A stretch of 64,000 nt of DNA, from assembly GCA_028583605.1 (NCBI GenBank), contig CM053330.1:25065233-25129232 (forward strand), in the 5' to 3' direction. Position numbers and translations under genes: made by a program. The stretch's first letter is position 1, and the number at the start of each line of letters is the position of its first letter. Under the pieces are notes generated by a model that saw nothing but the letters and a program-made list of their open reading frames with translations, made no database searches and had not been told where the DNA came from. This document shows positions 12,110 to 23,825 of this stretch, in pieces. The DNA comes from Dastarcus helophoroides (lineage: Eukaryota; Arthropoda; Insecta; Coleoptera; Bothrideridae).

Positions 12110-12619
12110 TATATGATTAATACAATAAAATGAAAATAATTTTAAAATGTGCCCCCTATAGATGCCACTGGGCAACATTTCATTTTGATGTCTTCTCAGG
12201 TTAAGAGCTATTCTCCGTCCATGCACTAATGGCGGACCCTGTATAAAACAACAGTGAGACCAATATTAACATATGCAGCAGAAACAAGGGCAGACACAAA
12301 GGGGACAAAACAGAAAATAAATAGAAAATATTAGGATCAATAAAAGGCATAATATTAAGAAATAGACAAACAAGTAGTAGCATACGAGAGGAATGTAACA
12401 TGTAACAAGACGTCAACAAATGGGACAAAACGAGAAAGAAATAGTGGTACGAACATGTAGATAGGATGAGACCAGATCAACTGGCAAATCAACAGCAAAA
12501 GATCACTGGGAAGACCAAAAAATCCATGGCAGGACAACAAATAGTCAACAACAGCAGAAACTGAATGAGGCAGACAAACAGGAGAAATCCTAGTCATGCA
12601 AAGAAGAAGAAGAAGACTT

Positions 12620-13330
12620 ATGAGATAAAATTTTAAGAACTGTCATGCTTAATGTAAAACTTTTGAGCTTTAAAACTGCACTTACAAGTTAAAAAATTGG
12701 ACGACCTTTAAATTCAAAGACAAAATTTCCACAAAAAGACAGTTTCAAATTGTAAAGTCAAACTTTTAAATTTTAAACTAAATTTACAAGTTTTATGCTT
12801 GCAGTTTTCACTCTTAATATATTTAAAGTCAAAATTTCGATAAAGGGATAAAGTCTTAAATGTTTAGGTCGAACTTTAGTGTTTTATAGTCAACTTTGCA
12901 CTTTTTAGATCAATTTAGAACTTTCAAGGCATTTTAGGTCAAAATTTAGAAAAAAGATTTAACTTTAAAGTAAGTTGCGGTTTTGTTCTTAAATCCTACT
13001 TTCAAGAAAAATGCTTCCAGAACTTTCAAACTGAATACCAAAATCTTGAAAAAATATTAAATTTTGAAAGATAACTTTCGAATTTAAAAAACAAATTACA
13101 TACTTCCAAGCGTTTAAATTTACGATTGAAATTTTTAAAACATGTTAAATTTTCGAGCTCTAAAATCGGACTTTCGACATACTATACTTTGAATTTAACG
13201 TAAGAATGTCGAGATGAACTTTTGAAGTAGAGTTTTCAAGATCGAAATGTCACGTCTAATATTCGTGTTTTAAAGTCGCACTTTAAAAGATAAAAATTTT
13301 CGATACTTTTCAACGCATAAATTTTGAAAA
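12620..13330. repeat. AT-rich degenerate tract, continuation after LINE A
   Basis: This has the same word content as 5990-7560 (AAAGTCAAAATTTCGA, GAACTTTCAA). It is the right flank of the LINE A insertion. Confidence 0.45.
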
Positions 13331-14588
13331 TTCTAATTTTTGAGTTTACCTGGTTTCTCCGACTTCCAAAAGAATTATACTACAACTGTAACTAATGATA
13401 ATTATATGATATTTGGCAAACAAAAAACAAAAAAGCAGCGTCATATTATTGAAAGAAAAATGTTTTTTCGGAGCCCAGCAAACATTTTTTTATACGCTTT
13501 TATTTTGGGGCTTATTTTTCCTTTTATTTATTAAACAATTTTATTTTACGAGGCATATTTTTTAATATTCTGTAAAGCAAATACACAATTAAAATGCATC
13601 GATTTTGCCTAAAATGTTTTTAAAATTACATTTCAATTTAAAATGTTTTTGATTAGTAAAATTTATATAAATAATTGGAATGATGTTAATTCCTGGAACA
13701 ATATTAATAATGACCACAATTCATTTTTGAGCGTTTTCAGCAAATAAAAGTTTTTAATTGATGTAAAAGCTCAATGAAAAATTTCGTTTTATTTATCTTT
13801 AATTTGGGTAAACTGTATTTTTATTTTAAATGTCATTAGTTTCGTTTGAAGTTGAGGATTCAGAAAGCTGTACATATTTTGAAACGAGGTGTTATTAAGC
13901 GGCTGATTTCATCTAGAAACTGTTTTTGTTTGAGTTCTCAGACGCCCTTAGCCGGTTCCAACTTATGCAGGACTTTGTTGAGGATTTCAGTGGAGAACTA
14001 GAGTCGATATCCACAAAGTCCCTCGGGATTCCAACATTCTCTTGTAGTGGTTAAATCGTGCCCCCTATAAAATAGAGTATAACGTGCTTTGCAACGACAT
14101 TGTAAGTGTTTTGAGTTTAAAGCTGATATAGGGTAAACTTTTATGTTGAAAACCATTCGTTGGAAAAATTTGTAACGTTATTATCCACGCTTGAGATTTA
14201 GCGCCGCTGTCAATTAATTATTGAAGTTTTTCCACTGCTGGTTCAACCGTAAAGCACTAATTTATACATAACAAGCTAATTATAGTGGCATTCCTCCCTA
14301 AACTTAGGGACTTAACGAGTTTTTCATATTTTATGAGATCATATTCGGCTTTAGATGTGTTTGTTATCTCTGTGTAAAAATACGGCTTAGCGTAAATAAG
14401 TAAATAGCTCGTCATATCACTTTTATGCTTTACAGAGATTGCCAATTACCCCACATGCTGGCATGAGGGTAGTTTTCAGCTTTGATTTTAATTAAAGCTA
14501 GAAAAGCACAAAAAGAGTTTTTGAACATACAGGCGATAATTGGGTGTATTGGAAAGTTCCACTAATTCTAGTGTGATTAATAAACAAA

Positions 14589-14675
14589 AGAGAGCTGGTA
14601 GTCTAAGCGGTACAGCACTTGGCTAACTGTTTTGGCGAGTTGAGTTCAATTTCCACTCGCGGCAACATCCTCCGA
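14589..14675 (+). repeat. tRNA-derived SINE head
   Basis: A polymerase III A-box-like stretch (TAGTCTAAGCGG) is followed about 40 bases later by a B-box-like stretch (GAGTTCAATTTCC) and CACTCGCGGCAAC, the layout of a tRNA-derived SINE promoter. It is too degenerate to be a functional tRNA. A related head lies on the minus strand near 30195-30267. Confidence 0.45.
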
Positions 14676-15954
14676 CCGTTTTTAAGAAACGCTCGCAGCT
14701 TTATGATAAATGAGTATAATAAGCTATAACTCAAAGTAATAACAAAAGGTGTTTGAACCGTAGGGCTGGGCGCACCGCCTTCCGCGTATACCAATAAACG
14801 AATAAAGTAATCGATTTGTTAATTTTACGTGAAGAAATGTTGAATTAGTTAAGGTTTTCATGAAGCTAAATTAGGGTAAAAAAAATAAATGCACAAGAGT
14901 ACAAATTTTCTTTAAAACATCAAGGATTATCTTGGTTTTTTTCTCAGCTATAAATAATATGAATGCAGCACTTCATCCTTTTGAATAACGATGATAGATA
15001 CGTGCTTGTTGAACGTACGTCTCCCTTGACATACCTTAAGCTGAACGCTGATATGCGAAACTGTGCTTATGGATGTTAAAATGATGCATGATCATATATT
15101 TCGTTCCGCAAAATAACGCACCGACGATATAACATATTTTTGTAACAAAGATCCCTCAACGCTCAAACCGGCGAAGAAAAATGATAAGACCTTTGGAATC
15201 ATATACGCAATTTCAGGGCACCCGCTAAAACTTGGACGTACATAATTGACATATATAGATTATACAGTACTGGAAAGATATACTAGTTCGATCTGCCCAA
15301 TATATAATGGAGAAGATAATTATTAGAAGTTAGTTCATTAGCTACAGGGAACTTACTACACTTCTTCCAATTTTGCATCCTTCCTGGTGCTAATCCTGGA
15401 CTGAGGAAATATCAAATCTTACATCGGGACTACCATTGGTAAAAGTTACCCCAGAGCTCAACTCAAAGCAGCAGCTGTCGCAACTGTCTCAATGTATTTT
15501 TAAACCTACCTTATTAGGACATGACAAACTATTAAAGAATTTATTACTACTCAAAACTTCAGAGACACTCACGTGATTAAAGAGAAAGCCAAATAATATG
15601 ATAAGATAAGATAAAATTATTTACAACTCACTAAGGTACATTATATTGAAGATAAATATGACTAAATAAATTTAACAATAAATATACAAGAGGACCACCA
15701 TAACTAAACGGTATGATTAAATAGTTTTCCGAAGCTCAATGCATAACTACACAAAATCAACAATACCACCAACTAGTTCAAAGAGTGCACCCTTCTTAGT
15801 ACATTCAGTATCTAGAGAATATAGTTCAAGAACTATAAGCATTGTTAATTAATCTCTTTTCAGGGCATATGCGTAATTTAAAAAAAAATGGAAAGGCACC
15901 TAAAACTAAATGAGATGATAGGTTTTAGAGCGAGATCGAGAGAGTCACTCCTGC

Positions 15955-17650
15955 AAATAGTTGAAACTTTCCTAAAGGATTTGCCAGTGAGAGTACCCCC
16001 AAATGAGCATCAATATAGCGCGTGGGAATCTTCCCGTACAGAAAAACTTTAAAACAGACAATGAATATTGACCAATGCAACTCTCAAAACTTTAAAACAA
16101 TCTATGAGTATTGATCATTACAACCCTCCATGTAATGATCTCCTAGTTAGTTCTATAAACTCCTTAATATGACCCAAAAATAACATAATTAAAAAACCGG
16201 TAATGGCTAATTGTGCAAAATGTATACAAATTATTTAAAAAAGTAAACTAAACCAATAGTTTGTAAAATGTAATTTTTAACCAATACTCGCAATTGTCCT
16301 GAAGAATTTGCCATTGAAGGTGATCGCGAATAAGTGTTATAACCGCGTTACTGCACCCGTCCCCTAAAATAAAATTTCAGAACAATCAATGAGAAGACCA
16401 ATACAACTCTTTCGATAACGACATCCTCATTAGATCTATATTGAATATGGCCATGAAATAACGCAACTTAAAAACTGAAAAGTGGCAAATTGTGCAAAAT
16501 ATGAGGGTAAATGGAATATGAACCTAAATTTGTTTTTAAAAATTAATTGGTACAAGATACATACATGAAAGTTATTACTTATTTGTCTACACAATCTCCT
16601 TATTTTATGAATTTTTCCTAACGGATTGGGAGTTTTTTCATGCCATCATCATAAAAGGAAGGGAGGCGTGTTTGCAGCCAATTGCGCACAAATGTCTCAA
16701 TAGCACCATCATCATAGATGGCTCACTCCCTAGAGCTTGTTTCAGTGGCCCAAACCTATAATAATCGCATGGTGATAAGTCGGAATTATAAGGAGGGTGT
16801 TCGAATGTTGCCCAATGCATTTCTTCTAATTTTTAATGTGTCAGATTGGCTGAGTGGGAGCAGGCATTGCCGTGAAGCAAAATCACATTTCTGACGAAAA
16901 TTCTCGCCTTTTCTGCCGATATGCACGTTTTGTTCCATCCAATAGCTGGCAGCAGTAGTCAACATTAACCGTACATCCTTCGATCACCTTCCAAAAGGCG
17001 TTAACAGCGTTAATATTGTCTGCAGTCACACTAGTCTGAGGACGACGGGCATGGGATTCATTTTCATTTTGAGTTGGTCCTTCCAAAAATTTGTTTTGGC
17101 ATTCATACACTTGAGCTTTCTTCAAACAAGTATCCCCAAACTGTGCTTCTAATATACGAAGGACTTCGGCGGGCTTTACACCTTCAACGGCAAGAAATAA
17201 TGCGCTGCGCAACGTGCGGATGAACCTCTTGCTTGTATTTACAACTGACGAACGGTGAGAATGAAATTCGCTTGAGCGCGATAAGTCTCGTGATATCTTT
17301 ACCTAACATGTCTAAGAGTATGCGCACACTCCCGACGCCTTCATGAGTGTAGCCTAACTTTTATTCATTAGGAGCTACTTATGAGCTACTATGAATATGG
17401 GCAAACAATTTTAGGATTTTTCAAATTTTTCATAGTGCAACAATTTTAAATTTTAATGAAAGCAAACTGCTCAACTTTGGCTCCACGGGCTAATTTAAAA
17501 ACTTTTGCGGTCGACGTGTTGGCCTCCCCTTGATTTATACAAACATATTATTAACTACCACTCGCCATTCTCCTGAACGCACTGTGAGAGTGCTCGCGAA
17601 TGGGGTTAATATCGCACCACTGCACCTCTCACTTATATCAAAATTTGGAA
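15955..17650. repeat. Local degenerate repeat (about three units) interrupted by a mariner
   Basis: Three stretches, at about 15955-16060, 16277-16378 and 17548-17645, share an ordered set of words: a CCTGAA/GAATTTGCCA(T/G)TGA-like start, GCGAAT(A/G) and a CTGCACC(C/T) motif followed by AAAATTT. Between them, TTTAAAACA-TGA-TATTGA blocks also repeat (16045, 16090, 16375). The mariner remnant sits between the second and third units. Confidence 0.4.
16502..17345 (-). mobile_element. mariner copy 1, internally deleted and 5'-truncated
   Basis: The minus strand encodes pieces of a mariner transposase: VEGVKPAEVLRILEAQFGD and KKAQVYE (N-terminal helix-turn-helix), then a jump straight to VDYCCQLLDGTKRAYRQKRR, then HPPYNSDLSPCDYYRFGPLK near the C-terminus. 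About 390 bp between the first helix-turn-helix and the catalytic core are missing, including the first catalytic Asp. The second Asp is changed (HGN for HDN). The third, in SPCDYY, is kept. The low-coordinate terminus (GGTAAATGGAATATGAACC) matches the other copies. The high-coordinate TIR is lost after CACTCCCGACGCC. Confidence 0.8.
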
Positions 17651-18060
17651 AAGAAAATTATCAAAATTTTTACATAAAAATTTAAGCTTCGTGAAAATTT
17701 TGGAATATTATCAAAGTCTATCAAAATTTTAGGAACAAGCTGAATAATCCAAAATTAACAAAAAAATGGAAATAAAAAGGTATTTAAAAGGAAGGTCGAA
17801 ATGGGGGTCGAAATTTTATAAAAAACTCAAAAATTCGACTTGAAACCAAACACTCGAAGTTTGAGTTTGTTAACAAACACTGAAAAAAAAAACGTATTTT
17901 TACCTAAACATTTTGAGAAAAAAATTAGTCTTAAAAAAGTGGCGTTTAAAATAGTCACAATTTTGTTATTAAATTCGTTCATTTTAATTCTGAAAGATTC
18001 CACCTTTGACGAAATTAAAAATTTGAATATAAAATCAACATTTCTCTAAAAAAAGTGTTA
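17640..18060. repeat. AT-rich degenerate tract
   Basis: AAAATTT / TTTGAG words as in the other tracts. The 69-codon open frame here has no family resemblance and a composition like the tract. Confidence 0.4.
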
Positions 18061-18127
18061 ATTTAGATTTAACTGACTAAGGTGCTTTAAGATTAGACAC
18101 TTTATTCCGTATTTTTCCCTCTGACAT

Positions 18128-19090
18128 AAATGTCAACTATCTTGAGGGAAGCTATTCGAGACTTATCTACACAGCTGGGAGGAGATAGCTTCTCTCAGGA
18201 TAGATGCCACTTTCGTCAGAGACAAAATACCTTTTATGTCAGAGAGAAAGAGATAGACGGAAAAGTAAGTAAAGAAATAACAACAAATAAAGGAGTCAGA
18301 CGGGGCTGCTGCATATCGCCAACTCTCTTCAACATATACATAGACAACATTATAAAAGGATGAAAAATGAAACGTTCTACAGGAATATTCCTGGATCAGC
18401 ATATCATCTTAAACTCCCTTTTATATGCCGATGACCTAGTACTCTTTGCAGAAACAGAAGACGATCTACAAAGACACATGTATATCTTACAAAATATCTG
18501 CCAAAACTACGACATGAAAATATTAACAAATAAGACTAAGACTATGAATTTCTCGGGTAAATACCCAATCAGAACAAAAATAGTTTTAACATAAATAATA
18601 CATTATTGGAGCAGGTTAAACATTTGAAATATTTAGGTTGCGATGTATTATATGATCGAACTAATGACATAAAAGAAAAACTTAATAAACCTACTTATAT
18701 TTGCAAAACTATTAGTAGAACAATAAAACAAGAAAAGATACGAAAATAAACATGAACAACGACAAAAAAAGAAGACAGTAGAATACAACCACAAGAAATT
18801 AAATTTCTTAGGAGAGTAAAAGGTTGCACAAAATTGGATAGAATAAGAAATATAGACATAACAACAGAGTTAAACATCTTTGATATAAACGATAAAATAA
18901 CAGAAAATAAAATTAAGTGGAAAGAACATGTAGAACGAATGCCTAAAAAAAGTTTGTCCGTCAAGGCAAGATTTTACAGATATATTGGAAGAAGAAGTAT
19001 TGGTACGCCAAGAAAAAGATAGGTATCGTAACAGGCAATAATGCTTAAAATCTGAAGTGAAGAAGAAGAAGGAAAAAAAGAAAAAAATAG
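18128..19090 (+). mobile_element. LINE C: 3' part of a non-LTR retrotransposon
   Basis: Broken + strand frames read TTNKGVRRGCCISPTLFNIY, then NSLLYADDLVLFAETEDDLQ with an intact YADD motif, then EQVKHLKYLGC, and near the end KWKEHVERMPKKSL and GRRSIGTPRKR. These are typical C-terminal blocks of insect LINEs. It ends in an A/G-rich tail (GAAGAAGAAGAAGG). A stop lies between the SPTLFN and YADD blocks, and there are further frame changes. The upstream half of RT and the endonuclease are missing. A similar tail (TAATGCCTAAAACC, AAGTGAAGAAGAT) recurs near 35380. Confidence 0.75.
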
Positions 19091-19837
19091 AAAGTAGGAA
19101 AAGTGAACTTTACCTAGATTTTGCGAGAAAGTTATGAAAAAAAAAAAGGCAAAGCGATTGCTGGCAGTTGTGAAAACTTAAAACTGGGAAACAAGAATAG
19201 TTATTTTTAATTTTTAAAATTATTTATTTCATTTTTATTTTTTAATTTTTAATTTTTAATATCATCAAAAATTAAAATCTCATAATATGTAAATTAAAAT
19301 TTTAATCATATCTACTTTTCTTGTACAAACTACTTTAGTATTTACTGTTGTAATGCACAGTGATTCTGTAATTAAACAATTCAAATAATAATCAACATTG
19401 ATGCACTTTGTTTATACCGTATTTAGATAAAGGTTGAATTGGCACTGAAGATTGATTAAATGATTTATAAACTTTTCGCCTTCGAATATTTTACGTAATG
19501 TTGGCTTATAAACTGGTTTATTCATGTATGCGTCTTTTCCATATACATATTTTTTTCATTTTTTATTACAACTTCTTGATGTTTCATAATTATTCATCTT
19601 CAGTCAGCAGTCAGGAGTGCCAACTACATACTATTAATTAGTTGCAACGTTGCCGCTTTAAAATACATAAATTGTCTTATTTTTTATTACAATATTTAAA
19701 GATGTTCTTAATATTAAATTATTTTTACTGTTTTTTAGTTATTTGCTTCTACATAAATTTTGTTGAAGTTTGTGTACAAAACATCCAACAGTTTATCTTA
19801 AATTACATTAGTAATTGTGACCTGAATAAATGATATA

Positions 19838-20776
19838 CAGCAAGTCCTACTGTGGTCATAATAGGCGATATTTCGAGAAATGAACCCTAAAAATGTTTGA
19901 ATGACATCAATTATGCTATAATTATGCGCTCTTAAAACTTTGGTATGTAGCTGCCGAAGAAATCACGCTCCTCCCTTTTGTTCAAATTAAACCCCCCACT
20001 TTTTTCACTAAGAATGAATCTTTCGCTTATTCTGAATACAGCCTTATCTAATATTTAATCACTGACGTGACCAGGAACGGTTAAAGAAAGAAATAATAGT
20101 AACCATAATAGTAGAAGGTCCTGCTTGTATAAAATAAGATTGTAGCAAAACGCCAATTGTCTTATATTCACAAAAGCATGAGTTGGTGAGGAAATGTATA
20201 TTAAAATGACAATTATTGTTATCAGTCATCAAGATCTCTCCTGAAGATTGAAATTTCTTCCTGTCCATAGTTTTTTATGGACAGCATTTAACACTGGATC
20301 ACCAGGTTATATAAATCTTCAAATATTACATATTTCTTTCTGTATGCAGAATAAACTAAAAATTAATTTTCAGTAAAAAAAGTGGGGTATGCAATTTGAA
20401 TAAAAATGGGTGGGTAGTAGCAACCGCGGTAGTTTTAAAGATGCATTATAATGAATAAATTGATACTATTTAAACATTTTTTTGGTTCATCTTTCTATCT
20501 TTTTAACTAACTGAGATATTGTTTTTTAAGGACATCTTGGATCTTGGAACTGTGTTTAGAATTAACTGAGAATTCATTGTTAGTAACAACAAAGTGGGGG
20601 GTGGAATTTGCAAAAAATAGGTGGAGCGTGGTTTCTTCAGGATGGCAACAACTATCAAAGTTTTGAGGACGCATAATAATATAGTAATTATGCCATTCAA
20701 ACATATTTTTGGTTCATGCCTCTATCTTGTCAATTAACCAAGATATCGTCTAATATGGACATCGTGGGACACGTTG
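19838..20776. mobile_element. TA-flanked foldback element with one inverted and two direct copies of a module
   Basis: The ends are CAGCAAGTCCTACTGTGG and, reverse-complemented, CAACGTGTCCCACGATG, each next to TA. The module (AGTGGGG, TTTCTTCnGnnnGCAAC, CAAAGTTTTnA, GCATAAT, TTCAAACAT, GGTTCAT, GATAT) occurs inverted at about 19856-20005 and directly at about 20378-20540 and 20588-20765. There is no transposase. The end sequence CGTGTCCCAC resembles that of the DD41D element at 49259. Confidence 0.65.
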
Positions 20777-20944
20777 TATATTATATTTAGATAAGTAGTT
20801 CTTGCAATATTAATAAGTATTGTAATTTTTTATCATTAATTGTGAAACAGTTTCCATTGAGGATAAAATTTACTTTTTGGTGGGACTATCCTGCCCCAAT
20901 CTTTTTAACCCCAATTAAAATTCATATTCATCATCAATAGTCAG

Positions 20945-21025
20945 TACAGCTGAGTTGGTTAAGGTGGTAGTTTTTGCTTCACAGGTTTAATGCGTCGCAG
21001 ATTTAAACCCTGCTGTCGATCACGC
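20945..21025 (+). repeat. tRNA-derived SINE head or tRNA pseudogene
   Basis: CAGCTGAGTTGGTTAAGG resembles the D-arm/A-box region of a tRNA. GCAGATTTAAACCCTGC, about 45 bases later, resembles a B box with a T-arm stem. The acceptor stem and anticodon arm do not fold well, so this is not called a functional tRNA. Confidence 0.4.
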
Positions 21026-21149
21026 GTTTTTTGATTCTATTCCACATCTTACCTATAGCCACATAATAATGTTAACATTTAGAGCATATTAGTAACTCAA
21101 ATTACTCTGCCCTATCTAAATGGGCTTAATGCGCCTAAAGAAGTTTTCA

Positions 21150-22470
21150 CTTCAAAAACATTTCAAACGCTGAAAAAGTTGAAAGTTCGAGTTTAAAAAC
21201 ATTTTTATGTAGTATCGAAATTTGAATAGAGAAATAAAAAAATTGCAGTTAAAACTGTTTGCAAAAAATGAACTTTTACATGCAAAAAAGAAAAGAAAAA
21301 TGGCATGAAAAATTTCCTGAAAAAATAGAAAATTTATAAACAAATGCTACATTTTTAGTGTAAAAGTGAGTAATTTTTTCTAAAATCAAAATCGACAGCA
21401 TTTAAAAGATTTAATTTTTACTTGTAAATTCCAATTTTTTATTCTAGAAACAAAATTTCAAAAAAAATATTAAATTGTTTTAATAAAGTTTGAAATTCCG
21501 ATTTTAAGGTCGAAATTATAAAAAGTTAATTTTCACATTTACGTCAAAAATGTTCAGATAAACATCCAATTTCTTAATTCAAAACCTAATAATCAAATTT
21601 TGACAAAAAGTTTTTTTTTTCTAGAAGATATTTAGTTTTACGGAAAAACAGATTTTAATTTCCAAATAGAAAATATCGTAACCTGGAATATCAATTTAAA
21701 GCTTTGGAATCAAAACTTTTGCTGATTTTTTGATTTTGTTGAATATTTTGAGGTGAGACTTAAATTTTCGACCTTTAAACCAAATATTCCTCTTCCAGCT
21801 CGAATTTTCTAAAAAAAATTTAAGCTCTTTTGCTTTAATTTCCACTTTTTCCCTAAAATAAACTTATAATGGAGGTAAACCCTAAACATTGAAATTTGAA
21901 CTCTATACTTTTCATAAAAACAAACTTCAAATGTTGAGAAAAATTCGACATTTTCTTAAAAATAAAATTCAGGTTTTAATATGAAATGTTCAAATTTATA
22001 AACATTTTTTATGAATATTTAAATTTACGTATTTCAAATTTAACTCGAAATGGTGATGAAGTTTTGAATAATTGACTTCTTAGTTAAATGTTTCAACACA
22101 ACATGTTAAAATTTCGATATTAAAGTTGCGAAGTTTTGAGAATTTTTTGTTCATATATTCAGTTTTCCATTGAAAATTTTCACTTTGACTTGAAAACACT
22201 TTTTTAAAATATATATCTCTCTAAATTCAAATACTTTTTCTTTTAAAAAATGAAAATTTTAAATTTGCACTTGGGATTTTAAGAAAACAGTAACAATTTG
22301 GAATTATACTTGGAAATTACTTACCTACATTTTATTCGAAACTTCAAAATTTAAAAAAAGTCGATCTTTTTTCCTAGTGAAAATGTCAAAATTTAGGTTT
22401 AAAAACCTTGTAATTTCGATAACAAATTCTTGAATATTTTTTGCAGTGAAAATGTTTTACTCTTAAATTA
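21150..22470. repeat. AT-rich degenerate tract
   Basis: Another stretch dominated by AAATTT, TTTTTC and CGAAATT words without a fixed period. No coding signal. Confidence 0.45.
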
Positions 22471-23409
22471 AATAACTCGGTCAAAAAACGTTTGCGGTAG
22501 AATGAATTGTTTTCGTACTTGACTGATAATAAAATTTAAAAGTTAATCAAACGTTCTAATGGACACAGACAGTTGGGAGCAAAAAAGTTATCGCATTGGA
22601 ACCAATTCGACGTATATTTCTATCTTTAATTCGGGCTATGCTCCTGCAAAGAAAATATTTTTATAAATAAAATCTGAAGCGGGATCCGAACGAGGTGTTA
22701 ACTCCATTAAAAGACCCGAGAGACCCGAGAGAACGTTTTATTTCCCGACGGACGGCAGCGTTTTCAGAAGCTTGAGAAAAGTTTGAATTCCGAAAACCCA
22801 GTAAACACAACAGCAAAATGCCCAATTATTTTCATTAGAGCGCATTGAGAACGAATTGGACCAGCTTTCTAAACCGCAAACATTTAAATTTGCTTTACTC
22901 GGGGTGTTTTATGCAGCTACAATTTTCATCAAACCAGTTACGAAATAGCTCCGGGATAACTTTAAAAACGACATAAATACACCATAGGGAAGTAATAAAT
23001 GAATATATACATTGCGGCGGCGAATAATGTCCGAAAGAATTTAATATTTCCGCGGAACTGCGGCAGTCTTCTATATTTATCCAATTCAATGTGGGTTATG
23101 TAAAATAAACATCAGCTACATGGACGTAAATTCAGCGCATTTTATGAATAAATGCATGGCTTTCTGCATCGCCGTGTAAATAAATCACGTCGTTGAAAAA
23201 AAGTACAAAATCTGACGCGGTTTTTCAACGACTCAATAGAGAACTGCATTCGCTTGATATTTTTTGGTCTCATTGTTGCGCTGTACAGGACAATTAACTA
23301 AAAGGGTTAAATTTGTTGAAAGCCGGAGGCGCACAAATGTTTGCTTTTACAGCACTCTCCAAAAAAATGATTGTTGCTTAATGAATTTGGTTAGCGAAGC
23401 GTTTGCGAC

Positions 23410-23690
23410 CCAAAAAGCAAAATATTTGACTGTTTTTATGTCTGTCTATGTTGGTGATCGTTTGATAGTGTGTCTGCGCCTGTGTGTTTATTTGTGTGTA
23501 AATGTCTCTCTGTGGTTATTTGCATATTACATATTTTTCTGTATTAGTGGGTGGATCTGTATGTATGTCGGAAAGTATCTCATTATATACATGTCTCCGA
23601 GTATGCCCATGTGTACTTATGTTTGTCTAAGTATAAGTATGTCATTGTGTACCCGCATAAATGCCAGTGTCGATATGTCTGTATACAGAT
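23410..23690. repeat. Degenerate TG/TATG simple repeat
   Basis: Recurring TGTCTGTCTATGT, TGTGTGTTTA and TATGTCTGTAT words. The 142- and 114-codon open frames across it are Cys/Tyr/Val-rich products of this composition and not genes. Similar TGTGT/GTTTGT sequence occurs at about 28610-28740. Confidence 0.5.
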
Positions 23691-23825
23691 AAGAAAAATG
23701 ATTAACTGTCCACGTAGAACGCTAAGGAAAACCCTTCTTATATCTCTCGGCTCGTCTGCGGGTCCTCTGATCTTACTCCCCTACTTTACTTTATTTCATT
23801 TGTTACAAATAAATACCCGTTATTA

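Larger units (their letters stand above)
9343..12241. mobile_element. TA-flanked element with CAGGGT(T/C)CGCCATTAG ends, carrying LINE B
   Basis: The left end is CAGGGTTCGCCATTAG and the right end, reverse-complemented, is CAGGGTCCGCCATTAG (15 of 16 identical). Each is flanked by TA, as in Tc1/mariner-type insertions. Removing the element and one TA restores the LINE A frame exactly (MKVYKTTVRPIL). No transposase of its own is visible. Most of its length is LINE B on the minus strand, so the original element was probably a short MITE of a few hundred bases. Confidence 0.75.
7560..12612 (+). mobile_element. LINE A: decayed RTE/CR1-like non-LTR retrotransposon, split by two insertions
   Basis: Reverse transcriptase remnants run along the + strand in three pieces: 7560-8110, 8520-9342 and 12243-12612. 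Readable blocks include RNRKAPDPGG (palm entry), YINIKQGIRQGDLFSPTLFN, then CHVDDAVLVANNKNDLQ where the family has a YADD motif, AEKTKCMVTSK, and in the last piece TVRPILTYAAET and a terminal GAAGAAGAAGAAGAC tail. The endonuclease part is missing (5' truncation). There is an in-frame stop just after the SPTLFN block, and the catalytic tyrosine is replaced by His. The element is dead. Confidence 0.8.
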
